Program-made: the position numbers and the translations under genes | Shown here: one piece after another, positions 21,697-29,745 of the stretch | How positions within the stretch are numbered: position 1 is the first letter of the stretch | How the letters are laid out: each line of letters begins with the position of its first letter | DNA from: Bacillota bacterium | Lineage (GTDB): Bacteria > Bacillota > DTU014 | NCBI GenBank assembly: GCA_012719595.1 | Contig: JAAYAB010000034.1 | Coordinates: 1 to 32,901, forward strand | Length of the DNA: 32,901 nucleotides | Reading direction: 5' to 3' | The notes under the pieces: model-generated | The model's database searches: none | Told to the model about the DNA's origin: nothing | Seen by the model: only the letters and a program-made list of their open reading frames with translations

Positions 21697-23370
21697 CTAC
21701 AACCTGCTCATGACTTCGAACCACCTCGTGCGCCGGGCGAACTCGCACTGCCCGTAGTTGTACCCCGGATTGTCCGAGTTCCAGGTATCCGGAGGTGCGC
21801 AGTAGATCGATAGACCGGAGCAAGGGTAGCTGCCCGTGTCTCCGATCTCCCGCGAATGTAGGCATCCGGCTGCCTCAGCCGCCTCAAACCACTGCAGCAC
21901 GCCATATGCACTGTCTGCGACCTGAGCGGCCTGGGCACGCGGCAGCCCCCATCCAGACAAAGACACACCGTAGCAGATCTCTTCGCACAGGCTGGCGAGG
22001 TCATAGTAGTGGTATTGATAGTCCCTATTGCCAGGAATGTAGCCAAACCTGGTGCTCCCTGACAGTGCGTCCATCAAGCCCTCTCGGACACCTGCCCACG
22101 CCGGCGGGTCGGACAGCGCGGCATCAAGCGCCTGGCTCAACGAGTCGACTCTGTCAACAAGCTCCTCGACCTCGCTTGTGCGCACTGCAGAGCACGTGAG
22201 GACCCGAAGAGCGCCTGAGTAGTTCTTGTGTTCGTCTGCATACGACTCTACCAGTTCGATGCCGCATTGCCAGGCGTCATACGCGGTACTGAGTCTCGTC
22301 AGCGCGTCCGAGTAGTCCCAACCCGGACCGGGTTCGGCTTCCTCCGACGCCACGATTACGTCCGCACAGCCCCGCAGCTCATAGACCACTTCGATGCCGC
22401 CCATGAGGCACGCGTCAAAGCCTATGAGGTCCACCTCGAGGCCGCTCAAGGCGTGCGCAATCTGATCTACATCCATGAACCCTTTCCCCGGCCCCGCCGG
22501 AAGGCCCTCGTCCGGTCCGATCGCTCTCGACTGCACTACCCGAGAGTCAGGGTCGTTGTGAATCGCGATTCCGTCGCCGTGATCCCACAGAATCAGCGCA
22601 TACCTTGAGGCAGGATAGAACGTCTTGCACCAATTCACGAAGGACCTGAGAGCCTCAGGATCGGCCGAATCCGTCTCGATCGCGCCCGACTGATCACGCG
22701 GGCTGGCAACCACCGGAGACACAATCTGGTTCGAGCCAGACGCGTCTCTGGTTATCTCGTACACCCTCGCACCCTCATAGCCTGGAGAAACAAGGTAATC
22801 AGATCCGGCCGGCCAGACACTTGGAGGATCCACGAACGCCAAGACACTGATATCAGATGAGTCGAAATACGCAGTCTCCATCTCGTTGAGATCCTGAGCC
22901 ATGTAGCTCCATGATCCTCTGCCGAGGTTGTTGTCGGCGATCATGTAGATCATCACGGTCCATGACCGCGTGTCAGGCGCAGCACCGCCGAGTACCACAG
23001 CTGACGGCGGCTGGCCGTACTCGTACTGCGAGTGGCGCGTTCCATCGCTGATGTATAAAGTCCGCATGCCCGCCGGCACCCCCGACAGCGCGAACCGTCC
23101 GTACGCATCCGTGTCCGTCCGCAGGTTAGTGCCCACTACCTCCACGGAGGCGAAAGCCCACGGGACGTACCCGTCGGGAGGATCCATTCCTATGTGAATG
23201 CTCGCCCAGCCCGGCGCGTACTGGCTGCCTGAGACGAAGACATATCCGGCCACATCGCCGTAGCCATCGTAGTGGGTCCAGAAGACGCAACCCGGTATGC
23301 ATATCGCCAGAGCCAGCAGTGTCACATACAACGCCGACCTAGCACAGCGGCGCATTCTCAATGCCCTCAT
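21697..23370 (-). CDS. Clostripain-family (C11) peptidase, putative lipoprotein
   Basis: A 557-residue protein. The N-terminus is a lipoprotein-type signal: LLALAICIPGC (Cys28 as lipid attachment site; the preceding Pro makes the lipobox imperfect). Residues 38-110 look like a carboxypeptidase-regulatory beta domain (GYVFVSG...TDAYGRFALSGVPAG). The peptidase domain starts at SWTVMIYMIADNNL and has the C11 catalytic pair: His264 in LILWDHGDG and Cys321 in IGFDACLMGG, then ASEEAEPGPGWDY. It should cleave after basic residues outside the cell. The ATG at 23370 sits five bases after the glycosylase stop; a second ATG at 23355 has GAGGGC at better spacing. Probably cotranscribed with the glycosylase and UPF0182 genes. 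The target is unknown. Confidence 0.85.
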   Translation of the reverse strand: MRALRMRRCARSALYVTLLALAICIPGCVFWTHYDGYGDVAGYVFVSGSQYAPGWASIHIGMDPPDGYVPWAFASVEVVGTNLRTDTDAYGRFALSGVPAGMRTLYISDGTRHSQYEYGQPPSAVVLGGAAPDTRSWTVMIYMIADNNLGRGSWSYMAQDLNEMETAYFDSSDISVLAFVDPPSVWPAGSDYLVSPGYEGARVYEITRDASGSNQIVSPVVASPRDQSGAIETDSADPEALRSFVNWCKTFYPASRYALILWDHGDGIAIHNDPDSRVVQSRAIGPDEGLPAGPGKGFMDVDQIAHALSGLEVDLIGFDACLMGGIEVVYELRGCADVIVASEEAEPGPGWDYSDALTRLSTAYDAWQCGIELVESYADEHKNYSGALRVLTCSAVRTSEVEELVDRVDSLSQALDAALSDPPAWAGVREGLMDALSGSTRFGYIPGNRDYQYHYYDLASLCEEICYGVSLSGWGLPRAQAAQVADSAYGVLQWFEAAEAAGCLHSREIGDTGSYPCSGLSIYCAPPDTWNSDNPGYNYGQCEFARRTRWFEVMSRL

Positions 23371-23375
23371 TGCCC

Positions 23376-24308
23376 CTATCTGCTGTTCTGCTCAAGTGTC
23401 CTGAGATACGCCCCCTTGGCGGTCCGCGCCCAATGGAACAAGTACTGCTGCGCGAATCCTGCGAGGTCCTCAAAGCGCTGTCTTGCGAACTCGTGCATTT
23501 CCCGCACACTGGCGCGAGGGTTACCTAGATAGAGGAAGCGCATTACGCGGCTGATCCAGGTGTCTATCGGAAAGGCCTCGTATCTCCCCATTGAGTACAG
23601 CAGCACGCATTCGGCGATCTTGGGCCCCACTCCGTACAGGGACATCAGGCTCTCCCTGGCCTCTTCATACGGCTGCTTCGAGATCAGATCGAGGTCGGCA
23701 CCGCCTGTTGTTACGAGTTGCGCCATGCCGTATATGTACTTGGCTCTGTAGCTGGCCCCGCAGCTTTCGATGCTCTCGACTGAGCCGTCAGAGAGCGCAG
23801 AGGCACTGGGAAACGCATACCGGCGGGTTCCGAACAACTCCTCATACTCATCGCTCGAGACGCGTTCGCCAAAGCGTTCGCAGAGCCGCACAATGGTCGA
23901 CATGATCGAGGGAATGTAGTTTCTTGCAGAAATGATGAAACTGATCAGGCACTCCCAGGGGTCTTGACGGAGGATTCTGATCCCGGGCGCATACCTGATG
24001 GCCTCCGCGACGATCCGATCCCGCTTGCAGAGCGACCGTTCTCTTTGAGCATGATCGTCGCTGAGCCCGAAGTAGTCAAAAACCAAACCGACGAAGTCAT
24101 CCGGACACAGCTTCGTCACCGAGTGGTCCTCGACATGAAGCGACTCGTCTCTCCACTCCGCAACCAGCAGGCTCCCTTTGACTACCCCATGATACGCGTT
24201 GCCGACTCTCCACCACCGAAACGCCTGCCCACACGTGAGGGTATTGGCGAGGTCAAAGGCGTCTACCCCGTGGATGGACAGGCGATTAGTCCCAATCTCT
24301 AGCTGCAT
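23376..24308 (-). CDS. OGG1-type 8-oxoguanine DNA glycosylase / AP lyase
   Basis: A 310-residue base-excision repair enzyme of the OGG1/AlkA helix-hairpin-helix superfamily, expected to remove 8-oxoguanine and cut the abasic site. The OGG N-terminal domain has CGQAFRWWRV (26-35). The HhH-GPD domain has QDPWECLISFIISARNYIPSI (115-135) and GVGPK, with Lys230 at the catalytic lysine site of OGG1, followed by FPIDTW with Asp249 at the catalytic aspartate. Bacterial homologues are often named DNA-3-methyladenine glycosylase 2, but the lysine supports the OGG1 type. The ATG at 24308 is used; a TTG two codons earlier overlaps the upstream stop. The UPF0182 stop is two bases upstream, so the genes are likely coupled. 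Confidence 0.87.
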   Translation of the reverse strand: MQLEIGTNRLSIHGVDAFDLANTLTCGQAFRWWRVGNAYHGVVKGSLLVAEWRDESLHVEDHSVTKLCPDDFVGLVFDYFGLSDDHAQRERSLCKRDRIVAEAIRYAPGIRILRQDPWECLISFIISARNYIPSIMSTIVRLCERFGERVSSDEYEELFGTRRYAFPSASALSDGSVESIESCGASYRAKYIYGMAQLVTTGGADLDLISKQPYEEARESLMSLYGVGPKIAECVLLYSMGRYEAFPIDTWISRVMRFLYLGNPRASVREMHEFARQRFEDLAGFAQQYLFHWARTAKGAYLRTLEQNSR

Positions 24309-24310
24309 TG

Positions 24311-27043
24311 TCAATCAGCCTTGGACTCCTTCACAAGACGGTTGAGCGTTTCCTCAAGCTCCTGGAGTTTGCGGCCGTACAGCGCCCAGTCATTGCGCTG
24401 GATGGCATCGCGGGCTTCGTTGAACAGCCTCAGCGCCTCGTCGGCAGTGCTCTCATCCTCAGGGACTTCGGGTGCCGCATCGATGTCCTCTTTGGGTCTT
24501 GAAACCGAGTCGCGGCGCTCTTCCGTCTCCACGACTGCCGCAGACCTGTCGAACAGCAGATTCAGGCTCTCCTCGAGTGTCCGCCCCGCGACCACTCGGC
24601 CCGCATAGGAAACGACCACGCGCTTGAGCACAGGGTAGGCGGCGCCCTCAGGCTCGAGGAACACGGGCTCGACATACAGAAGCGAGTTCTCCACGGGAAC
24701 CACCAGGAGATTCCCTCTGATCACCCGGGAGCCCTGCTGGTTCCACAGAGTCAGATCCTTGGAGATCTCGTCATCTCCATCGATCAGGTTCTCTATCTGC
24801 ATCGGCCCTCTTATGGTCCGGCCCTTCGGAAGCCTCAACAGGGTGAGACGGCCGTAGTTGTCGCCATCGCAGCCTCCGACAAGGATGGCTGTCATATTGC
24901 TCTTTGCGACAGGCGAGTACGGGACCATGAGCACGTACTCAGCGGACTCACCGCCAGGCAGTCTCGTGACCATGTAGTAGGGCTGCATCTGAGCGGTAGA
25001 TCCTTGGTACTGCTCCAGCGGAATCCTCCATTGATCTTCCTTGTTGTAGAACACGGACACGTCCGTCATGTGGTATATGCTCAGGATCTGTGCTTGCACC
25101 GTAAACAGATCCTCAGGATAGCGGAAATGAGCCTCGATTCCGTCGGGCAGTTCGCTGAGGTCTGCGAAGAGATCCGGGAATACTGTCTCGTACAGCAGGG
25201 CGATTGGATCCTCTCTGTCCCACCTGAAGAACTTGACGCTACCGTGGTACGCATCGACTAATACCTTGACGCTGTTGCGCACGTAGTTGCCCCAGCCCGG
25301 ATATGGCTGCGAGTACGGGTACCGTCCAGTTGTGGTGTACGCATCCATGATCCAGTAGAGCCGTCCGTCAAGCAGTACCAGGTACGGATCGCGGTCATAC
25401 CTGAAGAAAGGCGCTATTCGTTGCACTCTCTCCACTATGTTCCTGTGCACCATGATACGACTGTCACGGGTCACGGCGTCTGAAAGCAGGATATCCGCAC
25501 TGGCAAACCGCAATGCAAACAACGCCTTTACCAGCGGAGACGACAGCTGGATGCCGCCGGTTCCGTCGTACTTGATATACGCGTTCTCTTCTCCGGCCGG
25601 ATAGTCGAACTCGCCCACACCGCGGTGATTGTTGTTGACTATGACGTAATCGTTGGTCTTTTCGCCGTAGTAGATCTGCGGGCGATCAATCTCGAGCCCT
25701 GCTTCAGATCTGAGCGGCAGCCCTTCGACCGCGTAGACAGGGAAGCCTTCATCGGATATCTCAGTTGCGTAGCTCATGACCAGCCCGTAGCCGTGCGTGT
25801 ATACCAGGTGCCGGTTTATCCAATTCCTGGCTTCTCCGGGAACACGGTCGGGATTCATCTCCCGGCCGGACAGCATCACCTGGCGGTACCTGCCGCCGAT
25901 ATGGTACCGATCAACATCCACCTCATCGAACTCATAGTACGCTTTGTTGGACTGGGTCTGACCAAACACATCCAGTAGAGGCCTCCAGTCCCAAAGCCGG
26001 ACATTGGAGATGACATCAGCGTTATCGTCGAGGTCTGCGGCGGTCAGGTTCTCATCAGCCGGAAACATGATCTCTACGAGGTCTGCAAGCCCGTAAGCCT
26101 CTCTGGTCATCTGAATGTGATTCTCGATGTACGGAGCCTCAAGCTGAGCCTGGTTCGGTTTGACCAGGAATCTCTCCACAACGCCGGGCACTATGCCGCT
26201 GAAGATCACTGAGATCACGAAAAGGCCTACAATGCTGGGCACTAGAAAGCGGAGGCGTCTCGTCGCCGCGTCCACGAGCACAGCGACGGCAGCCGCTACC
26301 GCCACTACTGTCAGGACGTTGTAGCCAAGTGCGATCACCTTGACGTCAGTGTATCCTGCACCGTAGATCATGCCCCGAGTCGAGTAAACCAGATCGTATA
26401 GATTCAGCCGATACCCAGCCGCTCTTATTAGGAAGACGAGGGAAACCAGAATCGACACGTGGGCAAGCGGCTTCGGGCTGACCCTGACTCTGCCCGGCAC
26501 GAGCGAAACCGAACCTGCGAGCATATATCCTCCGCAGACGAGCAGGATCACAGCTGTCAGCAGCGACAGGGCGAAGGAGTACAGCGAATGCAGGAGCGGG
26601 AGTCTGAACACGTAGAAAGAGACATCCAGGCCATGCAACGGGTCTCTCACGGCAAACGGCCTTGCGTTGAAGAACCCGAGAATCTGCAGCCACCTGTCTG
26701 AAGCAACTATGCCGCAGAACACTGCAATCGCTGCAGACACCAGCACAGCCGCGCGCACCGCCCACCGGCTCTGCAACACTCTGCCGTCAGGACCGATGTC
26801 GACGACGCGCAGCCGCCGAAACGACTTCGCAACAGCGGACAGATTCACATGGATCAGGACAAAGGTGATGATGCCCACTGACAAGCCCGCAAGCATCCGG
26901 TAACCCAGCGACTTCACCAGAATGCTCGAATAGCCGATCTGGCTGAGCCACATCCAGTCGGTCAGCCACACCACGGCGCTGCTGCCGACAGCAAGCGCTG
27001 CCAGAAGAATCACCGCGATCAGCACTATGTAGCCTGATTTCAT
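24311..27043 (-). CDS. UPF0182 family membrane protein
   Basis: A 910-residue protein of the UPF0182 (PF03699) family, function unknown. The first third holds about seven membrane segments, beginning with GYIVLIAVILLAALAVGSSA and including LLHSLYSFALSLLTAVILLV. The rest is a large non-membrane domain with family motifs WDWRPLLDVFGQTQ, NRHLVYTHGYGLVMS, RYPYSQPYPGWGNYVRNSVKV and PYYMVTRLPGG. The tail (about 840-910) is acidic and helical. The ATG at 27043 has GAGG close upstream; the frame is open another 76 codons into promoter sequence. It appears to head an operon with the glycosylase and C11 genes. Confidence 0.88.
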   Translation of the reverse strand: MKSGYIVLIAVILLAALAVGSSAVVWLTDWMWLSQIGYSSILVKSLGYRMLAGLSVGIITFVLIHVNLSAVAKSFRRLRVVDIGPDGRVLQSRWAVRAAVLVSAAIAVFCGIVASDRWLQILGFFNARPFAVRDPLHGLDVSFYVFRLPLLHSLYSFALSLLTAVILLVCGGYMLAGSVSLVPGRVRVSPKPLAHVSILVSLVFLIRAAGYRLNLYDLVYSTRGMIYGAGYTDVKVIALGYNVLTVVAVAAAVAVLVDAATRRLRFLVPSIVGLFVISVIFSGIVPGVVERFLVKPNQAQLEAPYIENHIQMTREAYGLADLVEIMFPADENLTAADLDDNADVISNVRLWDWRPLLDVFGQTQSNKAYYEFDEVDVDRYHIGGRYRQVMLSGREMNPDRVPGEARNWINRHLVYTHGYGLVMSYATEISDEGFPVYAVEGLPLRSEAGLEIDRPQIYYGEKTNDYVIVNNNHRGVGEFDYPAGEENAYIKYDGTGGIQLSSPLVKALFALRFASADILLSDAVTRDSRIMVHRNIVERVQRIAPFFRYDRDPYLVLLDGRLYWIMDAYTTTGRYPYSQPYPGWGNYVRNSVKVLVDAYHGSVKFFRWDREDPIALLYETVFPDLFADLSELPDGIEAHFRYPEDLFTVQAQILSIYHMTDVSVFYNKEDQWRIPLEQYQGSTAQMQPYYMVTRLPGGESAEYVLMVPYSPVAKSNMTAILVGGCDGDNYGRLTLLRLPKGRTIRGPMQIENLIDGDDEISKDLTLWNQQGSRVIRGNLLVVPVENSLLYVEPVFLEPEGAAYPVLKRVVVSYAGRVVAGRTLEESLNLLFDRSAAVVETEERRDSVSRPKEDIDAAPEVPEDESTADEALRLFNEARDAIQRNDWALYGRKLQELEETLNRLVKESKAD

Positions 27044-27092
27044 CCGTCCTCTGTCTCCTTCGACACAACGCAGGCCAGAGCCGCCGATGTTG

Positions 27093-27120
27093 ATACTATT
27101 GCCTGGTGACCTGGTAGTAT
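27093..27120. promoter_or_regulatory. Inverted repeat upstream of the UPF0182 gene
   Basis: ATACTA (27093-27098) and TAGTAT (27115-27120) form a dyad with 16 bases between them, and GGTGACC lies near the centre. It lies 50-77 bases before the UPF0182 start codon, in the divergent region shared with yigZ. It could be an operator; no promoter boxes were clear for the minus strand. Confidence 0.3.
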
Positions 27121-27242
27121 TCCTGAAACGGCCGGGCCTCTCGTTCGCACACTTCACTGACCAAGTACTATTTTGACACGCGCGACCCAATCCCTCCCCT
27201 GGCATTTGAGCCTGTCTGCACCAAGAGCCAGGAAGAACAAGG

Positions 27243-27272
27243 TTGATCGGGAACACGAGCATCAGGTACAAT
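27243..27272 (+). promoter_or_regulatory. Promoter of yigZ
   Basis: TTGATC (27243-27248), 18 bases, TACAAT (27267-27272). Transcription should begin near 27279, about 35 bases before the yigZ start. Confidence 0.6.
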
Positions 27273-27313
27273 TTAGGGGAGTCAGACTCTGAGAGGACAC
27301 GGTTGGTGGTGGA

Positions 27314-27955
27314 ATGGGCACAGCCATGGCAGGAGACAGCGATTCATATCGAACTCTCGCGAGGCCGCATTCGACGAGACTCAAGATCGAGCGGTCGGAG
27401 TTCATCTCCCATGGAGGCATCGCGACAGATCAGAACGAGGTGCGAGCCTTCATCGCTGCCAAACAACATGAGTATAGAGACGCCACACACAACTGCTTCG
27501 CCTACAGAATCGGTGCGCCGGGCCCGGAGGTCGAGTACTTCAGTGACGCCGGGGAGCCTTCCGGCACTGCCGGAAGACCTATACTGTCGGTGATGAAGTC
27601 GAATGACCTGCACAACTGCGTCATCGTCGTGACCCGGTATTTCGGAGGCCGGAAGCTCGGCGTTCCGGGGCTGATCAAGGCTTACTCACTTGCCACCCAG
27701 CAGCTGATCGACGAAGCCGGTGTGCAAGTCTGTTTCCCCATGAAGAGGATACACGCAGTCTGCGACTACGCATGCCTGGACCAGGTTCACCAGGTCGCGC
27801 GAAGCCTGGATGCAGTCGTCGAGGACCGCGTATTTGCTGACAAAGTGGAGCTGGTCCTCTCCGTGAGAACCAGCCAGTGCGGCCCCTTGGCGAGTTCTCT
27901 CAGAAGTCTAGGTGCTACAGTGACGTCTCCAGACGACCAGCTCCACTCCGAGTAG
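27314..27955 (+). CDS. yigZ: YigZ/IMPACT family protein
   Basis: A 213-residue protein of the YigZ/UPF0029 family, related to eukaryotic IMPACT. It has two ferredoxin-like halves. Visible family motifs: ERSEFISHGG, ATHNCFAYRIG, FSDAGEPSGTAGRPIL and VVTRYFGGRKLGVPGLIKAYS. The biochemical role is unclear; nucleic-acid or ribosome-related binding has been proposed. The start is the ATG at 27314 (GGTGG just upstream); a second ATG is four codons downstream. It is a single gene: divergent from UPF0182 and convergent with the LuxR gene, with 27 bp between the stops. Confidence 0.9.
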   Translation: MGTAMAGDSDSYRTLARPHSTRLKIERSEFISHGGIATDQNEVRAFIAAKQHEYRDATHNCFAYRIGAPGPEVEYFSDAGEPSGTAGRPILSVMKSNDLHNCVIVVTRYFGGRKLGVPGLIKAYSLATQQLIDEAGVQVCFPMKRIHAVCDYACLDQVHQVARSLDAVVEDRVFADKVELVLSVRTSQCGPLASSLRSLGATVTSPDDQLHSE

Positions 27956-27960
27956 CGACT

Positions 27961-27976
27961 GCTCCACCTATGGAGC
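27961..27976. terminator. Small hairpin between yigZ and the LuxR gene
   Basis: GCTCCA and TGGAGC pair over 6 bp with a 4-base loop between the two convergent stops. There is no T-run on either side, so its role as a terminator is doubtful. Confidence 0.25.
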
Positions 27977-27982
27977 TCCATC

Positions 27983-28363
27983 CTAGACGAGTTTCCTCAA
28001 CAGACTCCTATATGCCTGCGAGGCTTCCCTGCGATTTGACACCTCGAGCTTCTTGAAGATGTGCTGAAGGTGAGTCTTGACTGTGTTCACGCTGACGAAC
28101 AGCTGGTTGGCAACGTCCTTGTTCCGCTTCCCCTGCGCCACCAAAGACAGCACCCGGCGTTCGGATCGAGTGAGTCTATGAATGGGATGTGCGGTCGAAA
28201 ACGTCGCTTCCGCCTCCTGCACGCCCTCTACCACGCGCTCTCGCCGCTCGTCTGACATGTGCTTGTCCAGGTACAATGGCCAGCCGACGTCGACATGAGC
28301 AAGTGACCTGGCAACCTCCTTTCTGTCAAGTACACCGTGCGCGCTACGATTTTCGGGCATCAT
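27983..28363 (-). CDS. LuxR/GerE-type DNA-binding protein (no receiver domain)
   Basis: A 126-residue protein whose C-terminal half (63-124) is a LuxR/GerE helix-turn-helix: LTRSERRVLSLVAQGKRNKDVANQLFVSVNTVKTHLQHIFKKLEV, with recognition helix at about 91-104. The first 60 residues contain no receiver or sensor domain I recognise, so it would act without phosphorylation, like GerE, or through an unknown partner. The start is ATG at 28363 (next codon also ATG) with no clear ribosome site; the predicted transcript starts only about 17 bases upstream. No known target is visible. It lies between yigZ (convergent) and alanine racemase. Confidence 0.85.
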   Translation of the reverse strand: MMPENRSAHGVLDRKEVARSLAHVDVGWPLYLDKHMSDERRERVVEGVQEAEATFSTAHPIHRLTRSERRVLSLVAQGKRNKDVANQLFVSVNTVKTHLQHIFKKLEVSNRREASQAYRSLLRKLV

Positions 28364-28386
28364 GCATGCAGATGCAGTGTGATGAA

Positions 28387-28415
28387 ATTATAGCATAACA
28401 AAAAGTGGATGACAA
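28387..28415 (-). promoter_or_regulatory. Strong promoter of the LuxR gene
   Basis: TTGTCA (28410-28415), exactly 17 bases, TATAAT (28387-28392; perfect consensus). The start would be near 28380, leaving a leader of about 17 bases without a clear ribosome site. Confidence 0.8.
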
Positions 28416-28423
28416 GCAAATTT

Positions 28424-28442
28424 TGGAATGATAATCATATTA
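28424..28442. promoter_or_regulatory. Fur-box-like dyad upstream of the LuxR promoter
   Basis: ATGATAATCAT (28428-28438) is a 5-1-5 inverted repeat; the surrounding 19 bases match the classic Fur box at 13 positions, including 12 in a row. It lies about nine bases upstream of the -35 box. The match could be chance in this AT-rich stretch. Confidence 0.35.
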
Positions 28443-28499
28443 TGGCCGCCCAGCTCAGAGCGTCACTCAAGGCCGCACAGTGCGGTGCGCCCGCCATTC

Positions 28500-29618
28500 T
28501 CAACTCACGTAGATCCTCTGCACTCTCTTGCCGATGGTGCACAGCACCTCGTGAGGGATCGTGCCAGCCCAAGCTGCGACTTCTTCAGCGCGGATCAACT
28601 CGCCGCCGTCGGCCCCGATCAGAGTGACGATGTCTCCAAGACGTACTTCGCCTGCGTCTGCTATATCGACCAAGCACTGGTCCATGCAGACCCTGCCGAC
28701 AACCGGGACCCGCTTGCCGTTCACCAACACCTGCGCCTTGTTCGACAGCATCCTTGAAAACCCGTCTGCATATCCGATGGGGATGGCGGCGACGACCGTA
28801 TCCTTCGGCGTGACGTAGGTTCTGCCGTAGCTCACTGCTTCGCCGCTTGACATGCTCCTGATCTGGACTATCCTCGACTTCAGGGACAGCGCCGGTTTCA
28901 GGAGCGGTCTGACAGGACAGTCGCTGAGTGTGACGGCCCCGTACAGCATGAGCCCGGGTCTCACAAGATTGAAGTAGCTCTCCGGGTAGCGGACTATTGC
29001 AGCGCTGTTGGCGGCGTGAAGAAGGACGTTGTACCGTTTGACAGACTCGTCGCCGGCCAGCAGCCGGAATCGCTCAATCTGTGAGGGCGTGAAGTCGTCG
29101 CTTGCCTCGTCGGCACACGGAAAGTGGGTCATGAGCCCCTCTATCCGGACAGACTCATATTCGGATACCCTTCGAACGAACTGCGGAAGCTCATGCTCAG
29201 CCACTCCTACCCTCCCCATGCCTGTGTCCACCTTTATGTGGACTCTGGCTGTCTTCGTTGCTCTTGCCGCAGCCCTCGACAGGGCTCGCACGATCTCTTC
29301 ATTGCTGACGGTTTGCACGATGTTGTAGCGGACTATGTCATCCGCCTGCTCCGGCAGAGAGCATCCCAGTATCTGAATAGGAAAACGCACTCCAGCCTCT
29401 CGAAGTTCGATGGCCTCCGTGAGCGTGGCCACCCCCAGTCTGTCGACACCTGACTCGACAGCTGTCCTTGCGACCGCTGCGCTCCCGTGGCCGTACGCGT
29501 CCGCCTTCACCACCGCCATGATCTCGACGCCCGTCCCGACCAGCTGACGGACGACACCGATGTTGTGCTTGATCGCTGACAGGTCTATCTCAGCCCATGT
29601 AGATCGCTCTGGTCTCAC
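28500..29618 (-). CDS. alr: Alanine racemase
   Basis: A 372-residue PLP enzyme that makes D-alanine for peptidoglycan. The PLP lysine is Lys38 in VVKADAYGHG, and the second catalytic residue is the tyrosine of SYGRTYVTP (near 260), followed by IPIGYADGFSR. Other family motifs: HIKVDTGMGRVG, GLMTHF, VRPGLMLYG, VPVVGRVCMDQCLVD. The GTG at 29618 has GGGAGG seven bases upstream; an earlier GTG at 29657 would add 13 unrelated residues. It follows rimO by 127 bp on the same strand. Confidence 0.96.
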   Translation of the reverse strand: MRPERSTWAEIDLSAIKHNIGVVRQLVGTGVEIMAVVKADAYGHGSAAVARTAVESGVDRLGVATLTEAIELREAGVRFPIQILGCSLPEQADDIVRYNIVQTVSNEEIVRALSRAAARATKTARVHIKVDTGMGRVGVAEHELPQFVRRVSEYESVRIEGLMTHFPCADEASDDFTPSQIERFRLLAGDESVKRYNVLLHAANSAAIVRYPESYFNLVRPGLMLYGAVTLSDCPVRPLLKPALSLKSRIVQIRSMSSGEAVSYGRTYVTPKDTVVAAIPIGYADGFSRMLSNKAQVLVNGKRVPVVGRVCMDQCLVDIADAGEVRLGDIVTLIGADGGELIRAEEVAAWAGTIPHEVLCTIGKRVQRIYVS

Positions 29619-29745
29619 TGAACCGCCTCCCGGCGTAAGCAGGTGTGTTACTGCCACATATCTACTCTACGCGCAAGAGAACGACCCGGTGAACCCGCTG
29701 TGCGGGACCAGGTCGAATCCGCTTCCTCCTGACCTTCCAGCTGAC

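Noticed and set aside
21666-21697. Two copies of TCTCAGCCGC 22 bp apart at the end of the C11 gene
   Set aside because: Only ten bases, no further copies and partly coding; likely chance in GC-rich DNA.
27044-27271. 76-codon upstream extension of the UPF0182 gene
   Set aside because: It runs through the divergent promoter region and the next ATG has GGAG/GAGG sites.
28473-28485. Palindrome CCGCACAGTGCGG after alr as terminator
   Set aside because: No T-run follows and the loop is only three bases; it may be chance.
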